NCBI RefSeq assembly: GCF_030294945.1
Contig: NZ_AP018448.1
Span: 8,776,501 to 8,840,500, forward strand
Direction: 5' to 3'
From: Streptomyces graminofaciens
GTDB lineage: Bacteria > Actinomycetota > Actinomycetes > Streptomycetales > Streptomycetaceae
DNA length: 64,000 nucleotides
The stretch's first letter is position 1, and each line of letters begins with the position of its first letter. Below, piece after piece: positions 46,525-53,822 of this stretch. Below the pieces are notes generated by a model, which had not been told where the DNA came from, searched no databases, and saw nothing but the letters and a program-made list of their open reading frames with translations. The position numbers were made by a program, and so were the translations under genes.

Positions 46525-47322
46525 ATGGTCGTGAACACGGAGGTACGGGAGCTGACCGGCGTCGAGGAGCTGCTGGCGGCGACCGACCTGATCACCGAGG
46601 TGTGGCAGGCGGAGATTCCGCCGGTGCCGTTTCCCTTCATGCGGGCGCTCAGCCAAGCCGGGGCACAGGTGCTCGGCGGCTTCGTCGACGGGCGGCTCGC
46701 CGGTGTGGCGGTGGGCTTCCTCGGCTCCGACCCGGACGGGACCCTGCTGCACTCGCATGTGGTCGGCGTCCGTGAGGAGTGGCGGAGCGCGGGTGTGGGC
46801 CGGGCGATCAAGCTCGGCCAGCGCGACTGGTGCCTGGAGCGCGGCATCAAGCGGATGGCCTGGACCTTCGATCCGCTGCGGAGGGCCAACGCCTGCTTCA
46901 ATCTGGCCGGACTCGGCGCCATGGGCGTCTCGTACCACGCGGACTTCTACGGGCGGATGAACGATGCCTTCAACCGCGGGATACCGACGGACCGGGTCCT
47001 GGTGCACTGGGATCTGGCGGCCGCCGGGCCCGGCCGCTCGCCCGCTCCGGCCCCGCCCGACAGCCCCCTGCTGGATATCGGCGAGGCGGGAGGACCGGTG
47101 CGCCGCGCCGTGGGCCCCCTGCCCGGCGAGGAGGTGCGGCTGCGCGTTCCGGCACTGCCGCCTGACGACGTCTCCCTGGTCCTGGACTGGCGCCTCGCCC
47201 TGCGCGAGGCGATGCAGCCGCTGCTGCGGTCCGGATACCGATGGACGGGAGCCGACCGGAACGGCACATACGTCCTCACCGCTCCCCTTGATCCTCTCCC
47301 CTCGACTCAAAGGTCCCGATGA
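46525..47322 (+). CDS. GNAT acyltransferase (COG3375-like), putative amino acid N-acyltransferase
   Basis: This 265-residue acetyl/succinyl-transferase-like protein shows an acyl-CoA loop VVGVREEWRSAGVGRAIKLG, then KRMAWTFDPLRRANACFNLA and FYGRMNDAFNRGIPTDRVLV. The family is regularly found beside N-acylamino acid racemases. In the Geobacillus pathway such a GNAT protein N-succinylates D-amino acids. ATG 46525 is taken; ATG 46477 is a possible earlier start, and GGAGGGG (46494-46501) is in an odd place for either. Its stop lies in the first unit of the repeat tract and overlaps the ATG of a 51-codon ORF. Confidence 0.85.
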   Translation: MVVNTEVRELTGVEELLAATDLITEVWQAEIPPVPFPFMRALSQAGAQVLGGFVDGRLAGVAVGFLGSDPDGTLLHSHVVGVREEWRSAGVGRAIKLGQRDWCLERGIKRMAWTFDPLRRANACFNLAGLGAMGVSYHADFYGRMNDAFNRGIPTDRVLVHWDLAAAGPGRSPAPAPPDSPLLDIGEAGGPVRRAVGPLPGEEVRLRVPALPPDDVSLVLDWRLALREAMQPLLRSGYRWTGADRNGTYVLTAPLDPLPSTQRSR

Positions 47323-47470
47323 ATCCAAAGGTCCCGATGAATCCAAAGGTCCTGATAAATCCAAAGATCCCGATGGATCGAAAGATCCCGACGAACTTGA
47401 TGAACCTGACGAACCCGACGAACTCGCTGAACCCGACGAACTCGCTGAACCCACTGAACCCGAGGAACCG
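47312..47470 (+). repeat. 18-bp / 9-bp phased tandem repeat tract
   Basis: Five 18-bp units (consensus GGTCCCGATGAATCCAAA at 47312, 47330, 47348, 47366, 47384) pass into seven 9-bp units (GAACCCGAC type) plus a last one that contains the menC start. All units are multiples of three. No frame-breaking change is seen, though substitutions are frequent. Confidence 0.9.
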
Positions 47471-47474
47471 ATGA
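47319..47474 (+). CDS. Bridging 51-codon repeat ORF (MNPKVP repeats)
   Basis: ATG 47319 overlaps the stop of the GNAT gene (ATGA, 47319-47322). The frame runs without interruption to TGA 47472-47474, which overlaps the start of the racemase gene (ATGA, 47471-47474). The peptide begins MNPKVPMNPKVLINPKIP and continues with Asn/Thr/Pro/Leu triplets (TNPTNSLNPTNSLNPL); it is basic and has no known fold. Double overlap suggests translational coupling, so the ORF may carry ribosomes from the GNAT gene to the racemase gene. The racemase frame through the same DNA would read acidic GPDESK repeats instead. Confidence 0.45.
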   Translation: MNPKVPMNPKVLINPKIPMDRKIPTNLMNLTNPTNSLNPTNSLNPLNPRNR

Positions 47475-48586
47475 ACACGAACATCGAAGCTGTCGAACTG
47501 CGGCGGGTCGCCATCCCGCTGGCGTCCCCGTTCCGTACCTCGTTCAGCACCCAGACCGAGCGCGATGTGCTGCTGGTGCGGGTGATCACCGACCAGGCCG
47601 AGGGCTGGGCCGAGTGCGTCGCGATCGCCGACCCGCTGTACTCCAGCGAGTTCACCGACGGTGCGCACCGGATCGTCGCGGACCATCTGCTGCCCCGTCT
47701 GTTCGCCGCCGACCGGCTCAACGCCGATCTGGTGGCCCCGCTGCTGGAGCCGGTACGCGGGCACCGGATGGCCAAGGCGGCGGTGGAGACGGCCGTGCTC
47801 GACGCCCAGCTGAAGGCCGCCGGAGTTCCGCTGAGCCGCCACCTGGGGGCGACCGCGACGCATGTCGACTCCGGTGTGTCGGTGAGCATCTACGACGCCG
47901 TACCGGAGCTGCTCGACGCGGTGGCGGGCTACCTGGACGCCGGATACCGGCGGATCAAGCTCAAGATCGAGCCGGGCTGGGACATCGAGCCGGTCGCCGC
48001 GGTGCGGGAACGCTTCGGCGACGACGTGCTCCTCCAGGTGGACGCCAACTCCGCCTACACCCGCTCCGACGCCCGCCACCTCGCGCGCCTCGACGCGTTC
48101 GGGCTCCTCCTGATCGAGCAGCCACTCGACGAAGAGGACATAGCCGGCCACGCCGAGCTCGCCCGCGTCGTGCGGACCCCGATCTGTCTCGACGAGTCGG
48201 TCGTCTCCGCCCAGGCCGCGTACGAGGCGATCCGCACCGGCGCCTGCACGATCGTCAACATCAAGCCCGGCCGGGTCGGCGGCTACCTCGAAGCGCGGCG
48301 CGTGCACGACGTCTGCGCGGCAGCCGGGATCCCCGTCTGGGCGGGCGGCATGCTGGAGACCGGCATCGGCCGGGCGGCCAACCTCGCCCTGGGCGGCCTG
48401 CCCAACTTCACTCTGCCCTCGGACATCTCGGCCTCCGACCGCTACTTCAAGCAGGACCTGACCGAGCCGATCACGATGACCGAGGACGGCCGCATCGAAA
48501 TCCCGACCGGGCCCGGCATCGGCGTCGCCCCGATCCCCGAGGTGCTGGCGGAACTCACCGTCTCCACAGAGGTGCTCAAGCCGTGA
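47471..48586 (+). CDS. menC: N-acylamino acid racemase / o-succinylbenzoate synthase (MenC-like enolase)
   Basis: This 371-residue enolase-superfamily enzyme has two catalytic lysines, Lys163 and Lys165 in RIKLKIEP (KxK) and Lys265 in VNIKPGRVGG. Metal ligands lie in QVDANSAYT, LIEQPL and ICLDES. Family members make o-succinylbenzoate for menaquinone and/or racemise N-acylamino acids. No other men gene is nearby, while a GNAT and an M20 hydrolase flank it, so N-acylamino acid racemase is the more likely job. GAGGAA lies 4-5 bases before ATG 47471. Its stop overlaps the next start (GTGA). Confidence 0.88.
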   Translation: MNTNIEAVELRRVAIPLASPFRTSFSTQTERDVLLVRVITDQAEGWAECVAIADPLYSSEFTDGAHRIVADHLLPRLFAADRLNADLVAPLLEPVRGHRMAKAAVETAVLDAQLKAAGVPLSRHLGATATHVDSGVSVSIYDAVPELLDAVAGYLDAGYRRIKLKIEPGWDIEPVAAVRERFGDDVLLQVDANSAYTRSDARHLARLDAFGLLLIEQPLDEEDIAGHAELARVVRTPICLDESVVSAQAAYEAIRTGACTIVNIKPGRVGGYLEARRVHDVCAAAGIPVWAGGMLETGIGRAANLALGGLPNFTLPSDISASDRYFKQDLTEPITMTEDGRIEIPTGPGIGVAPIPEVLAELTVSTEVLKP

Positions 48587-49692
48587 CCCTCCTCGACGAA
48601 CTGACCGCGCGCACCGAGGAGATGGCCCGGGTGACCCTCGACCTGTGCCTGGTGGAGTCGCCGTCCGAGGATTTCGGCCGACTGGCCGAGGTCGCGGAGC
48701 ACACCGCCGAGCTGGGCACCCGCCTGCTCGGCCGCGCGCCCGAGTGGATCACCGAGCAGGACCGGCCGGCGCTGTACTGGGAGCCGGCGCCGGGTGGCGT
48801 GCTGCTGCTCGGCCACCTCGACACGGTGTGGCCGATCGGCACCCTGGCCCGCTGGCCGAAGCCGTTGCGCACCCGGACCACCCTCAGCTGCCCCGGTGTC
48901 TTCGACATGAAGGCCGGGGTCGTGCAGGGCCTGTACGCGATGGCGGCGCTCGGTTCCCCTGCGGGCTGCGGCATGCTGCTGACCACCGATGAGGAGATCG
49001 GCTCACCCGTCTCCCGACCGCTGATCGAAAAGGCCGCCGCCCGTGCCGGGGCGGTGCTGGTACTCGAGGCCAGTGCGGACGGCGCACTCAAGACCGGCCG
49101 CAAGGGCGTCAGCCGGTACGTGGTACGGGTCTCGGGGCGGGCCGCGCATGCCGGCCTGGAACCCGAGAAGGGCGTGAACGCGTTCCTGGAGCTGGCCGAA
49201 CAGGCGCGCATCGTCGCCTCGTTCGGCTCCGGCGGGCTCACGGTCACCCCCACGCTCGCCGCCGCCGGCACCACGACCAACACCGTCCCGGCCGAGGCCC
49301 ACTTCCATGTCGACGCCCGCGCCACCACCCGCGCCGAACAGGACGCGCTGCATGCCCGGATGGCCGCGCTGTCCCCGGTGCTGCCCAGTGCCCTGGTCGC
49401 CGTCGACGGCGGCCCCAACCGTCCGCCGATGGAAGCGGGCCAGGCCCAGCACCTGCTGGACCTCGCGCGCGCCACCGCCAGGGACCTCGGTCTCGGAGAC
49501 ATCCGCGCGGTCAGTGTCGGAGGCGCGTCCGACGGCAACTTCACCGCCGGGATCGGCATCCCCACCCTCGACGGCCTCGGCGCGGTCGGCGCACACCCGC
49601 ACGCCGAAGGCGAATATGCCGTCATCGCCGAATTGCCCCGCCGGGCGGCCCTCGTCGCCGGCCTCGTCGCCCGCCTGCTGTCACCCGTGTGA
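48583..49692 (+). CDS. M20-family metallohydrolase (N-acyl-L-amino acid deacylase candidate)
   Basis: This 369-residue dinuclear zinc hydrolase shows GHLDTVW (metal His/Asp), FDMKAG, the catalytic Glu pair in TTDEEIGS, EASADGALKTGRKG and the final metal His in AHPHAEGE. The dimerisation domain (about 175-290) carries the usual AHAGLEPEKGVNA. The GTG start overlaps the racemase stop by 4 bp. In the known Geobacillus system the M20 enzyme removes the succinyl group only from the L-isomer, which pulls the conversion to L-amino acid. No signal peptide is present, so it acts in the cytoplasm. Confidence 0.88.
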   Translation: MTLLDELTARTEEMARVTLDLCLVESPSEDFGRLAEVAEHTAELGTRLLGRAPEWITEQDRPALYWEPAPGGVLLLGHLDTVWPIGTLARWPKPLRTRTTLSCPGVFDMKAGVVQGLYAMAALGSPAGCGMLLTTDEEIGSPVSRPLIEKAAARAGAVLVLEASADGALKTGRKGVSRYVVRVSGRAAHAGLEPEKGVNAFLELAEQARIVASFGSGGLTVTPTLAAAGTTTNTVPAEAHFHVDARATTRAEQDALHARMAALSPVLPSALVAVDGGPNRPPMEAGQAQHLLDLARATARDLGLGDIRAVSVGGASDGNFTAGIGIPTLDGLGAVGAHPHAEGEYAVIAELPRRAALVAGLVARLLSPV

Positions 49693-49950
49693 CGTCGCCG
49701 CGGCCCGGTCTTCCATCCCTCGGCCCACGGGAACCGGCGATGTCGGGGTTCTCGGGCCGCGGCGTACCACGCACGCACCACACGTCCGGACGAGGCACCG
49801 GACCGCCCGCGACGTGTGGCCGGACGCACCCCGGCGCGCGATGGCACCGACGTACCTGCCCGCGGCGGCGCGATCCAGGCCGGCGCCATGGGCCGGATCG
49901 ATCAGGAATCGAGAAGCGCGGGGCAGGGAGCCGGTTCTAGCCTGCTCGTC

Positions 49951-50361
49951 ATGGACATCACCATTCACACGAGTTTCCTGCCGCACGACGACCCGGACGC
50001 GTCGCTCGCCTTCTACCGCGACGTCCTCGGCTTCGAGGTCCGCAGCGACGTCGGGCAGGGCAGGATGCGCTGGATCACGGTCGGCCCGCCCGGTCAGCCC
50101 AACACGTCCCTCCTCCTTGCGCCGCCGGCCGCCGACCCGGGAGTCACCGAGGACGAGCGCCGCACCATCACCGAGATGATGGCCAAGGGCACCTACGGCT
50201 GGATCCTGCTGGCCACCCCGGACCTCGACGCCACGTTCGAGAAGGTGCAGGCCGGTGACACCGAGGTCGTCCAGGAGCCGATCGAGCAGCCGTACGGCAT
50301 CCGTGACTGCGCCTTCCGCGACCCCGCGGGCAACCTGGTCCGCATCCAGGAGCTTCGCTGA
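49951..50361 (+). CDS. VOC-superfamily protein
   Basis: This 136-residue glyoxalase/bleomycin-resistance-like protein shows ITIHTSFLPHDDPDASLAFY, GFEVRSDVGQGRMRWITVGP and the terminal YGIRDCAFRDPAGNLVRIQE with the metal Glu. ATG 49951 has no RBS. A TAGCCT box 8-13 bases upstream suggests a leaderless transcript. The AraC-type gene 114 bp downstream is a common partner of this subfamily. Confidence 0.88.
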   Translation: MDITIHTSFLPHDDPDASLAFYRDVLGFEVRSDVGQGRMRWITVGPPGQPNTSLLLAPPAADPGVTEDERRTITEMMAKGTYGWILLATPDLDATFEKVQAGDTEVVQEPIEQPYGIRDCAFRDPAGNLVRIQELR

Positions 50362-50475
50362 GCCGTGCGGGCAACGATGGGAGGGTCCGGGGTGCCTTGT
50401 CCCAGCAGGTACTTCAGGCGCTCGTAGGCGTCGATGGAAGAGGAAAGAGAAGAGGAAAGAAGGGGGAGTGCTCCT

Positions 50476-50997
50476 ATGTGTCAGCCCGAGTGGCGGCGTG
50501 CACGTGTCGAGGCGCAGCGCCTGGCCGATCTCGCGCGGTTGCGCCGCGTCCGCGACCGGATTGACAGGGAGTACGCGCAGCCGCTGAACGTGGAGGCGCT
50601 CGCCCGCGGTGTGAACATGTCCGCCGGGCACCTCAGCCGGCAGTTCCGGGCCGCGTACGGCGAGTCGCCCTACGCGTACCTGATGACGCGCCGCATCGAG
50701 CGCGCGACAGCGCTGCTGAGGCGCGGCGACCTCAGCGTCACCGAGGTCTGCTTCGCGGTCGGCTGCGCGTCGCTGGGCACGTTCACCACCCGCTTCACCG
50801 AGCTGGTCGGCATGCCGCCCGGGGCCTTCCGGCGCCGCGCGGCGGATGCGGCGGCCGACCGTGCCGACGCCACAGGTACGGCCGGTGACGCGGGGCTCGC
50901 GGTCACGGTGGAGGGGATGCCGGCGTGTGTGGCGAAGCAGGTGACAAGACCGGTCAGGAATCGAGAAGCCCCGGCCTGCGAGCAGCCCCTGGCGTGA
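50476..50997 (+). CDS. AraC-family regulator, short form
   Basis: This 173-residue regulator consists almost only of the two-HTH AraC DNA-binding domain: RVRDRIDREYAQPLNVEALA, SAGHLSRQFRAAYGESPYAY, TEVCFAVGCASLGTFTTRFT, VGMPPGAFRR. The tail (residues 120-173) is Ala/Asp-rich and disordered. There is no sugar-binding domain, so it may depend on another signal. ATG 50476 follows GGGGAG. An A/G-only tract (50431-50467) lies directly before. It probably controls the VOC gene. Confidence 0.88.
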   Translation: MCQPEWRRARVEAQRLADLARLRRVRDRIDREYAQPLNVEALARGVNMSAGHLSRQFRAAYGESPYAYLMTRRIERATALLRRGDLSVTEVCFAVGCASLGTFTTRFTELVGMPPGAFRRRAADAAADRADATGTAGDAGLAVTVEGMPACVAKQVTRPVRNREAPACEQPLA

Positions 50998-51116
50998 TGG
51001 GGGAGGCCGCCACCTCGCTCGCCCCCGCGCCGTCCACGGCCTCTGGCGCTCCCCTGACTCCCGGGCCCTGAGCTCCCGCCCCGACCTGCCTCATCCCCGT
51101 ACGAGAGGAAACTGCC

Positions 51117-51599
51117 ATGCAGCACACGAAGTCGTCCGCCGGGAACTCCGGCACGGCCGCCGAGGAGTACACCGGATTCACCGCCGAAGAGCGGGCCGCG
51201 ATGAAGGAGCACGCGCAGGGGCAGAAGCAGGCGGCGGCACGGCGCGGTTCGCGGGCGGAGAAGGAGGCGGCAGCGGAGCGGGAGGTGCTTGCGAAGATCG
51301 CCGCGATGTCGGAGGCGGACCGGGTCCTCGCCGAGCGGATCCACGCCATCGTCAAGGCCACCGCTCCGGACCTCACGCCCAAGCTCTGGTACGGGATGCC
51401 CGCCTACGCCAGGGACGGCAAGGTCGTCTGCCACTTCCAGAGCGCGCAGAAGTTCAAGTCGAGGTATGCCACGCTCGGATTCAGCGACCAGGCGGCGCTC
51501 GACGAGGGCGCCATGTGGCCGACCGCCTACGCCCTGAAGGAGTTGACCGCAGCCGACGAACAGCGCATCAGCGCGCTCGTCAAGAAGGCGGCCGGCTGA
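51117..51599 (+). CDS. YdhG/DUF1801-type protein
   Basis: This 160-residue cytoplasmic protein has a charged helical N-terminal half (FTAEERAAMKEHAQGQKQAA, SRAEKEAAAEREVLAKIAAM) followed by the YdhG-like core DLTPKLWYGMPAYARDGKVV and FQSAQKFKSRYATLGF. Related iron-chaperone-like proteins are small frataxin-fold proteins; the role here is unproven. An RBS (GAGAGGAAA) is 6-8 bases before the ATG. Confidence 0.82.
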   Translation: MQHTKSSAGNSGTAAEEYTGFTAEERAAMKEHAQGQKQAAARRGSRAEKEAAAEREVLAKIAAMSEADRVLAERIHAIVKATAPDLTPKLWYGMPAYARDGKVVCHFQSAQKFKSRYATLGFSDQAALDEGAMWPTAYALKELTAADEQRISALVKKAAG

Positions 51600-51687
51600 G
51601 GCCGGGAGCGCAGTAGCAGTACGGGAAGGCGCCCTGCTCCACGAACGCCTCCTGCAACGCTGCAACCGGTCACCGTGCGGTAATCGC

Positions 51688-51972
51688 TCAGGAGTCGAGG
51701 AGCCTGCGCTTCTGGTCCTCGAATTCGGCCTCGGTGAGGACGCCCTGAGCCTTGAGCTCCCCGAGTTGCTTCAGCTGATCGATCTTGCTGCTCATATCGA
51801 CGGTCGGCGGGGCGGGAGGCGGCTCGGCGGATGCCACAGGCTGCGGCGGGGCCTGCTGATAGTCCTGCTGGGCCCATCGCCCCTGCTGGCGGCGTGACAC
51901 ACGGTTCGACACGGCGGTCGCGGTACCGGCCACTACGGCTGTGCGGGCGACCCCGCGGAGGAGACCTGGCAC
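51688..51972 (-). CDS. SHOCT-domain small protein
   Basis: This 94-residue protein starts at GTG 51972 (AAGGA 7 bases upstream). Its N-terminus PGLLRGVARTAVVAGTATAV is amphipathic or membrane-touching, the middle is a Gln/Pro/Ala linker, and the C-terminus is a SHOCT module IDQLKQLGELKAQGVLTEAE FEDQKRRLLDS. SHOCT parts mediate oligomerisation, often at membranes. It is divergent from the small membrane protein gene and belongs to the stress-like block to the right. Confidence 0.88.
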   Translation of the reverse strand: MPGLLRGVARTAVVAGTATAVSNRVSRRQQGRWAQQDYQQAPPQPVASAEPPPAPPTVDMSSKIDQLKQLGELKAQGVLTEAEFEDQKRRLLDS

Positions 51973-52279
51973 GGCGGGTTCCTTTCTCGCAGGAGGTATG
52001 CGAAACAAACAACTCTCCGGCACGTACAACTCTCCGGCACAAACGGCTCTCGGACACAAACGCACTTCACCGGCCTGCGCACACCGGCCGACGCGCGATT
52101 ATCGGCGCACCGGGCCCTTCCATTGGATCACCGTATGAATTCCCCCGCACCTCGGCATCGGCTCTGCCCTGCGTAAATGTCGGCGTGCTGCCGGTCTGTG
52201 ATTCTCATGGCAAGCTGATGTGTGGCCCGTCGGCCGCGGCCGAACCGCAGTGGCGAGGCCTAAGCGGGAGGAGCCCGAA

Positions 52280-52723
52280 ATGACCACGACTGGAATGCAC
52301 CACCACGGGACCAGGAGTAGCGGCGAAGGGGCGTGGGTGGCCGGCTGGACCGGTTTCGCGGGGGTCATGATGATCTTCGGCGGGTTGATGGCGATATTCC
52401 AAGGCATTGCCGCCATTGCCGAGGACGACGTCTTTGTCGCCACCCGCAACTACGTCTACAACTTCAATCTGACGAGTTGGGGCTGGATCCACCTCGTCCT
52501 CGGCGTCCTGGTGGTACTCGCGGGCGCCGCCGTGTTCCGTGGAGAGACGTGGGCCCGTGTGGTCGGGATCGCCCTGGCCGGCCTGGCGATGTTGGCGAAC
52601 TTCATGTGGCTTCCGTACCAGCCCGTCTGGGCCATCGTGCTGATCGCCGTGGATGCCTTCGTCATCTGGGCGCTGTGCGTCGGAAAGGGGCGGGAAGCGG
52701 GCCAGGGGGCTCGCACCGTCTAG
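52280..52723 (+). CDS. Four-TM small membrane protein (DUF7144-like)
   Basis: This 147-residue integral membrane protein has four hydrophobic helices: VAGWTGFAGVMMIFGGLMAI, WIHLVLGVLVVLAGAAVFRG, VVGIALAGLAMLANFMWLPY and VWAIVLIAVDAFVIWALCVG. A His-rich start (MHHHGTRS) precedes. GGGAGGAG is a strong RBS. The family is common in actinomycetes near stress genes; its function is unknown. Confidence 0.85.
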   Translation: MTTTGMHHHGTRSSGEGAWVAGWTGFAGVMMIFGGLMAIFQGIAAIAEDDVFVATRNYVYNFNLTSWGWIHLVLGVLVVLAGAAVFRGETWARVVGIALAGLAMLANFMWLPYQPVWAIVLIAVDAFVIWALCVGKGREAGQGARTV

Positions 52724-52773
52724 TCGACCGCGATCCGATTGCGAGTCGACCGCGATCCGTTTGCGAGTCGACT
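52722..52773. repeat. 22-bp tandem repeat at 3' end of membrane gene
   Basis: AGTCGACCGCGATCCG(A/T)TTGCG occurs at 52722-52743 and 52744-52765, with a third partial copy AGTCGACT to 52773. It starts at the stop codon of the membrane protein gene and lies in the leader region of the SDR gene. Confidence 0.8.
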
Positions 52774-52937
52774 GTGCCGCGAGCAATCCGCCGAGCGGGC
52801 ATTGCGCCGTTCGGTGCGGGACAGCACCCCGAGCGGATGACACGAGACGCGTCGCCGGGCCGTATTGACTCCCCCGTGTTCTCGTGGTCGGGCGGATTTC
52901 CTCGATGTCCGCATCGGCACTCACAGGGAGAGCGCGA

Positions 52938-53777
52938 GTGGAAACCAGTGGCAGTGACGGTCGCCATCCCCCTGCCTTCCCGCTCCTCAAAGGACAGAAG
53001 GCGCTGGTAACGGGCGCGAATTCCGGAATCGGCAAGGCCACCGCGATCGCTCTGGGGCGGGTGGGCGCCGATGTGGTGGTGAATTACGTGGCAGGGCGGG
53101 ACGCCGCGGAAGAGGTGGTGCGCGAGATCGAGGGCTTCGGCGTCCGTGCCTACGCACACGAGGCGGACGTGTCGCAGGAGGACCAGGTCGTCGACATGGT
53201 GTCCCGCATGGTCAAGGAGTTCGGGACCATCGACGTCATGGTGGCGAACGCGGGGCTCCAGCGCGATGCCGCCGTCACCGAGATGACCCTGGGCCAGTGG
53301 CAGAAGGTCCTGGACGTCAATCTGACCGGACAGTTCCTGTGTGCCCGCGAAGCGGCCAAGGAGTTCAAGCGGCGCGGTGTCGTCCCGGAGGTGTCCCGTT
53401 CCGCCGGGAAGATCATCTGCATGAGTTCGGTCCACCAGATCATTCCCTGGTCGGGCCACGTGAACTACGCGGCATCCAAGGGCGGGGTGCAGATGCTCAT
53501 GACGACCCTCGCGCAGGAACTCGCGCCGCACGGGATCCGCGTCAACGCCGTCGCTCCGGGAGCGATTCGCACCCCCATCAACCGCAGTGCCTGGGACACC
53601 CCCGAGGCCGAGGCCGACCTTCTCCGACTCGTGCCCTACCGCCGTGTCGGCGACCCGGACGACATCGCGAACGCGGTGGCCGCGCTGGCCTCCGACCTCT
53701 TCGACTACGTCGTGGGGACCACGCTCTACGTGGACGGCGGAATGACGCTGTTCCCCGGTTTCGCCACGGGTGGCTGA
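52938..53777 (+). CDS. SDR-family oxidoreductase (glucose 1-dehydrogenase-like)
   Basis: This 279-residue classical short-chain dehydrogenase shows the cofactor motif TGANSGIGKA at about 24-33, NAG in VMVANAGLQRD, catalytic Ser in CMSSVHQI, the Tyr-x3-Lys pair in NYAASKGG, and the C-terminal GTTLYVDGGMTLFPGF. It resembles glucose 1-dehydrogenases. A gluconokinase gene lies three genes downstream, so glucose oxidation to gluconate fits. GTG 52938 (AGGGAG 7 bases upstream) is preferred to ATG 52905. cydA begins 45 bp later. Confidence 0.88.
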   Translation: METSGSDGRHPPAFPLLKGQKALVTGANSGIGKATAIALGRVGADVVVNYVAGRDAAEEVVREIEGFGVRAYAHEADVSQEDQVVDMVSRMVKEFGTIDVMVANAGLQRDAAVTEMTLGQWQKVLDVNLTGQFLCAREAAKEFKRRGVVPEVSRSAGKIICMSSVHQIIPWSGHVNYAASKGGVQMLMTTLAQELAPHGIRVNAVAPGAIRTPINRSAWDTPEAEADLLRLVPYRRVGDPDDIANAVAALASDLFDYVVGTTLYVDGGMTLFPGFATGG

Positions 53778-53822
53778 GCCCTCCCTTCCCTCAGCCATCC
53801 GGTACGAGCCCCCGAGGCCCAT

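Noticed and set aside
46503..46775. ORF starting right after GGAGGGG near 46494
   Set aside because: It is out of frame with the clear GNAT protein and its translation has no protein-like pattern, although the RBS-like site is oddly well placed for it.
47471..48586. Menaquinone biosynthesis as the role of the MenC-like gene
   Set aside because: No other men genes are near, and the GNAT and M20 neighbours fit N-acylamino acid racemisation better. Dual activity remains possible.
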